A DNA stretch of 34,362 nucleotides from positions 1 to 34,362 of the forward strand of contig NKIT01000027.1 of assembly GCA_002256185.1 (NCBI GenBank). Reading direction: 5' to 3'. A program made the translations under genes and the position numbers. Of this stretch, positions 33,666 to 34,362 are shown in pieces. Position 1 is the stretch's first letter. Each line of letters opens with the position of its first letter. A model generated the notes under the pieces. That model was not told where the DNA came from and made no database searches. It worked only from the letters and a program-made list of their open reading frames with translations. The DNA comes from Rhodobacteraceae bacterium PARR1 (GTDB lineage Bacteria > Pseudomonadota > Alphaproteobacteria > Rhodobacterales > Rhodobacteraceae).

Positions 33666-34106
33666 ATGCTTTGGGCAGTGGTTGTTCTGGGGCTATTGAT
33701 CCTTGGTGCCGGGGCTTATGTTCGGCTTGCGCCGTCCGATCCGACAATCTGGCATATCGCGCCGGGGACTGAGGCTGCCGCAGATTGCGCCGTGCTGCGC
33801 GCGTCAGATTCGGCGCGGTTGGCTTGCGTCGTGGCTGAAACCCCCGCAGCCGTGCTGGCGCGGCTGGACGCGGTGGCGATGGCCACCCCCCGCACCTTGC
33901 GCCTTGCCGGTAGCGCCGAAGAGGGGCGGATCACTTGGATCACCCGCACGCGCCTGTGGGGCTTTCCCGATTACACCACCGCCGAGGCGCGGGCCGAGGG
34001 CACCGGCACCCGGCTGGATTTCTATGCCCGCCAGCGCATCGGCAGCAAGGATTGGGGCGTCAACGCCGCGCGGCTGACGGATTGGAAGGCGGCGCTGGGG
34101 CTTTGA
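33666..34106 (+). CDS. DUF1499 family protein with N-terminal membrane helix
   Basis: A 146-residue protein. The ATG at 33666 is chosen because GGAGGG lies 6 bases upstream; another ATG seven codons earlier is possible. The N-terminal helix MLWAVVVLGLLILGAGAYVRL is an uncleaved anchor or a signal. The rest has DUF1499 features: AAVLARLDAVAMATPRTLRLAGS, GRITWITRTRLWGFPDYTTAEA, then the ending LDFYARQRIGSKDWGVNAARLTDW. The function of DUF1499 is not known. It follows the cysteine-rich gene by 65 bases, and repeat copy D follows it. Confidence 0.8.
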   Translation: MLWAVVVLGLLILGAGAYVRLAPSDPTIWHIAPGTEAAADCAVLRASDSARLACVVAETPAAVLARLDAVAMATPRTLRLAGSAEEGRITWITRTRLWGFPDYTTAEARAEGTGTRLDFYARQRIGSKDWGVNAARLTDWKAALGL

Positions 34107-34134
34107 TCCTGTTGCGCGGCGCTTCTGCCAACCG

Positions 34135-34190
34135 CCGGGAGGGTTTTGCACCCTCCCGGACCCTCCCGCAGGATATTTGAGCAGAGAAGA
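34135..34190 (+). repeat. Dispersed hairpin-plus-tail element, copy D
   Basis: A perfect 9-bp inverted repeat CCGGGAGGG / CCCTCCCGG (34135-34143 and 34151-34159, 7-base loop TTTTGCA) is followed by CCCTCCCGCAGGATATTTGA and GCAGAGAAGA. The arms match those of copy A and the tail matches copies A-C. It lies 28 bases after the DUF1499 stop, in the same direction. Confidence 0.8.
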
Positions 34191-34327
34191 CCGGGGCGCG
34201 ATATCGCCTGTGGGCTGATCACACCCGCGTCATGTGGGGCCGATCCCCTGCGGCGCGGCGGCGCAGCCTATGGCGGGAGACGGGGATTGCGCCTAATGTC
34301 GGACATAGACGATGTGGGAGGTGCGGC

Positions 34328-34362
34328 GTGATCGTAGAGCTTAGCCATTTCTGCCTGATTTT
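34328..34362 (+). CDS. ccmF: Probable start of ccmF (cytochrome c heme lyase subunit), cut by window end
   Basis: Only the first eleven codons are present, from a GTG at 34328: MIVELSHFCLI. GGGAGG ends 6 bases upstream, which fixes the start. CcmF proteins of alphaproteobacteria commonly open with an M-I-x-E-L-G-H-F pattern, so this is the likely identity; CcmF is a large membrane protein for cytochrome c maturation. With so little sequence the call rests on that N-terminal pattern. The 137 bases between repeat copy D and this start show no convincing gene. Confidence 0.5.
   Translation, partial: MIVELSHFCLI

Noticed and set aside
34146-34331. A 61-codon frame before the ccmF-like start
   Set aside because: It begins inside the hairpin of repeat copy D, has no ribosome site and shows no recognisable motif.

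Overview
The window looks like chromosomal DNA of a GC-rich alphaproteobacterium, most probably a member of the Rhodobacteraceae. The clues are a class II (plant-type) DAHP synthase, a PAS_5-type protein, a yicC-gmk-gamma-carbonic anhydrase cluster, a fused IolC/DUF2090 gene with an RpiR-type iol regulator, and intergenic palindromic elements of a kind I remember from this family. I see no phage, IS element, CRISPR array, tRNA or rRNA. Gene density is high and codon use looks even throughout, so this is mostly core and catabolic genome with no obvious island.

Layout. (1) 72-2498 (-) is a dimethylglycine/sarcosine dehydrogenase-type flavoenzyme. (2) 2774-4822 (+) is a chemoreceptor that converges on a liv-type ABC importer, livK-livG-livF-livH-livM, read on the minus strand from 10059 to 4907; a bidirectional terminator lies between them. 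(3) 10259-13908 holds a secreted PQQ-type sugar dehydrogenase, a GlxA-type (DJ-1/PfpI plus AraC) regulator and aroG (class II). (4) 13909-14138 is a cluster of hairpins. (5) A PAS_5 protein is divergent from yicC-gmk-gamma-CA. (6) 17105-23607 is the myo-inositol block iolR, iolC(J), iolD, iolE, iolB. (7) 23615-26841 holds a receiver-like small protein and phoR-phoU-phoB with no pst genes between them. (8) 26935-30997 (-) holds a nucleoside hydrolase, a GAF hybrid histidine kinase and a periplasmic Fe(3+)-binding protein. (9) 31093-34362 holds mazG, an M20 amidohydrolase, two small exported or membrane proteins and what looks like the first codons of ccmF.

How the genes work together. The iol genes cover four steps from 2-keto-myo-inositol (IolE, IolD, IolB, IolC) plus, through the fused DUF2090 domain, the aldolase step. 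The first dehydrogenase (IolG), the last one (IolA) and the transporter are not here. Three perfect GGAA-N6-TTCC palindromes, one before iolR and two before iolC, suggest that IolR represses both itself and the pathway. The GlxA-type regulator may link to the dimethylglycine dehydrogenase-type gene about 10 kb away, because both promoters carry an 18-bp palindrome of the form GCGACM-N6-TGTCGY.

Nothing here is clearly a new biological system. The observations most worth following are the shared GCGAC/TGTCG operator, the IolR operator set, a four-copy dispersed hairpin-plus-tail element always placed and oriented at gene 3' ends (one copy supplies the iolB ribosome-binding site), the missing pst genes, and the hairpin cluster after aroG.
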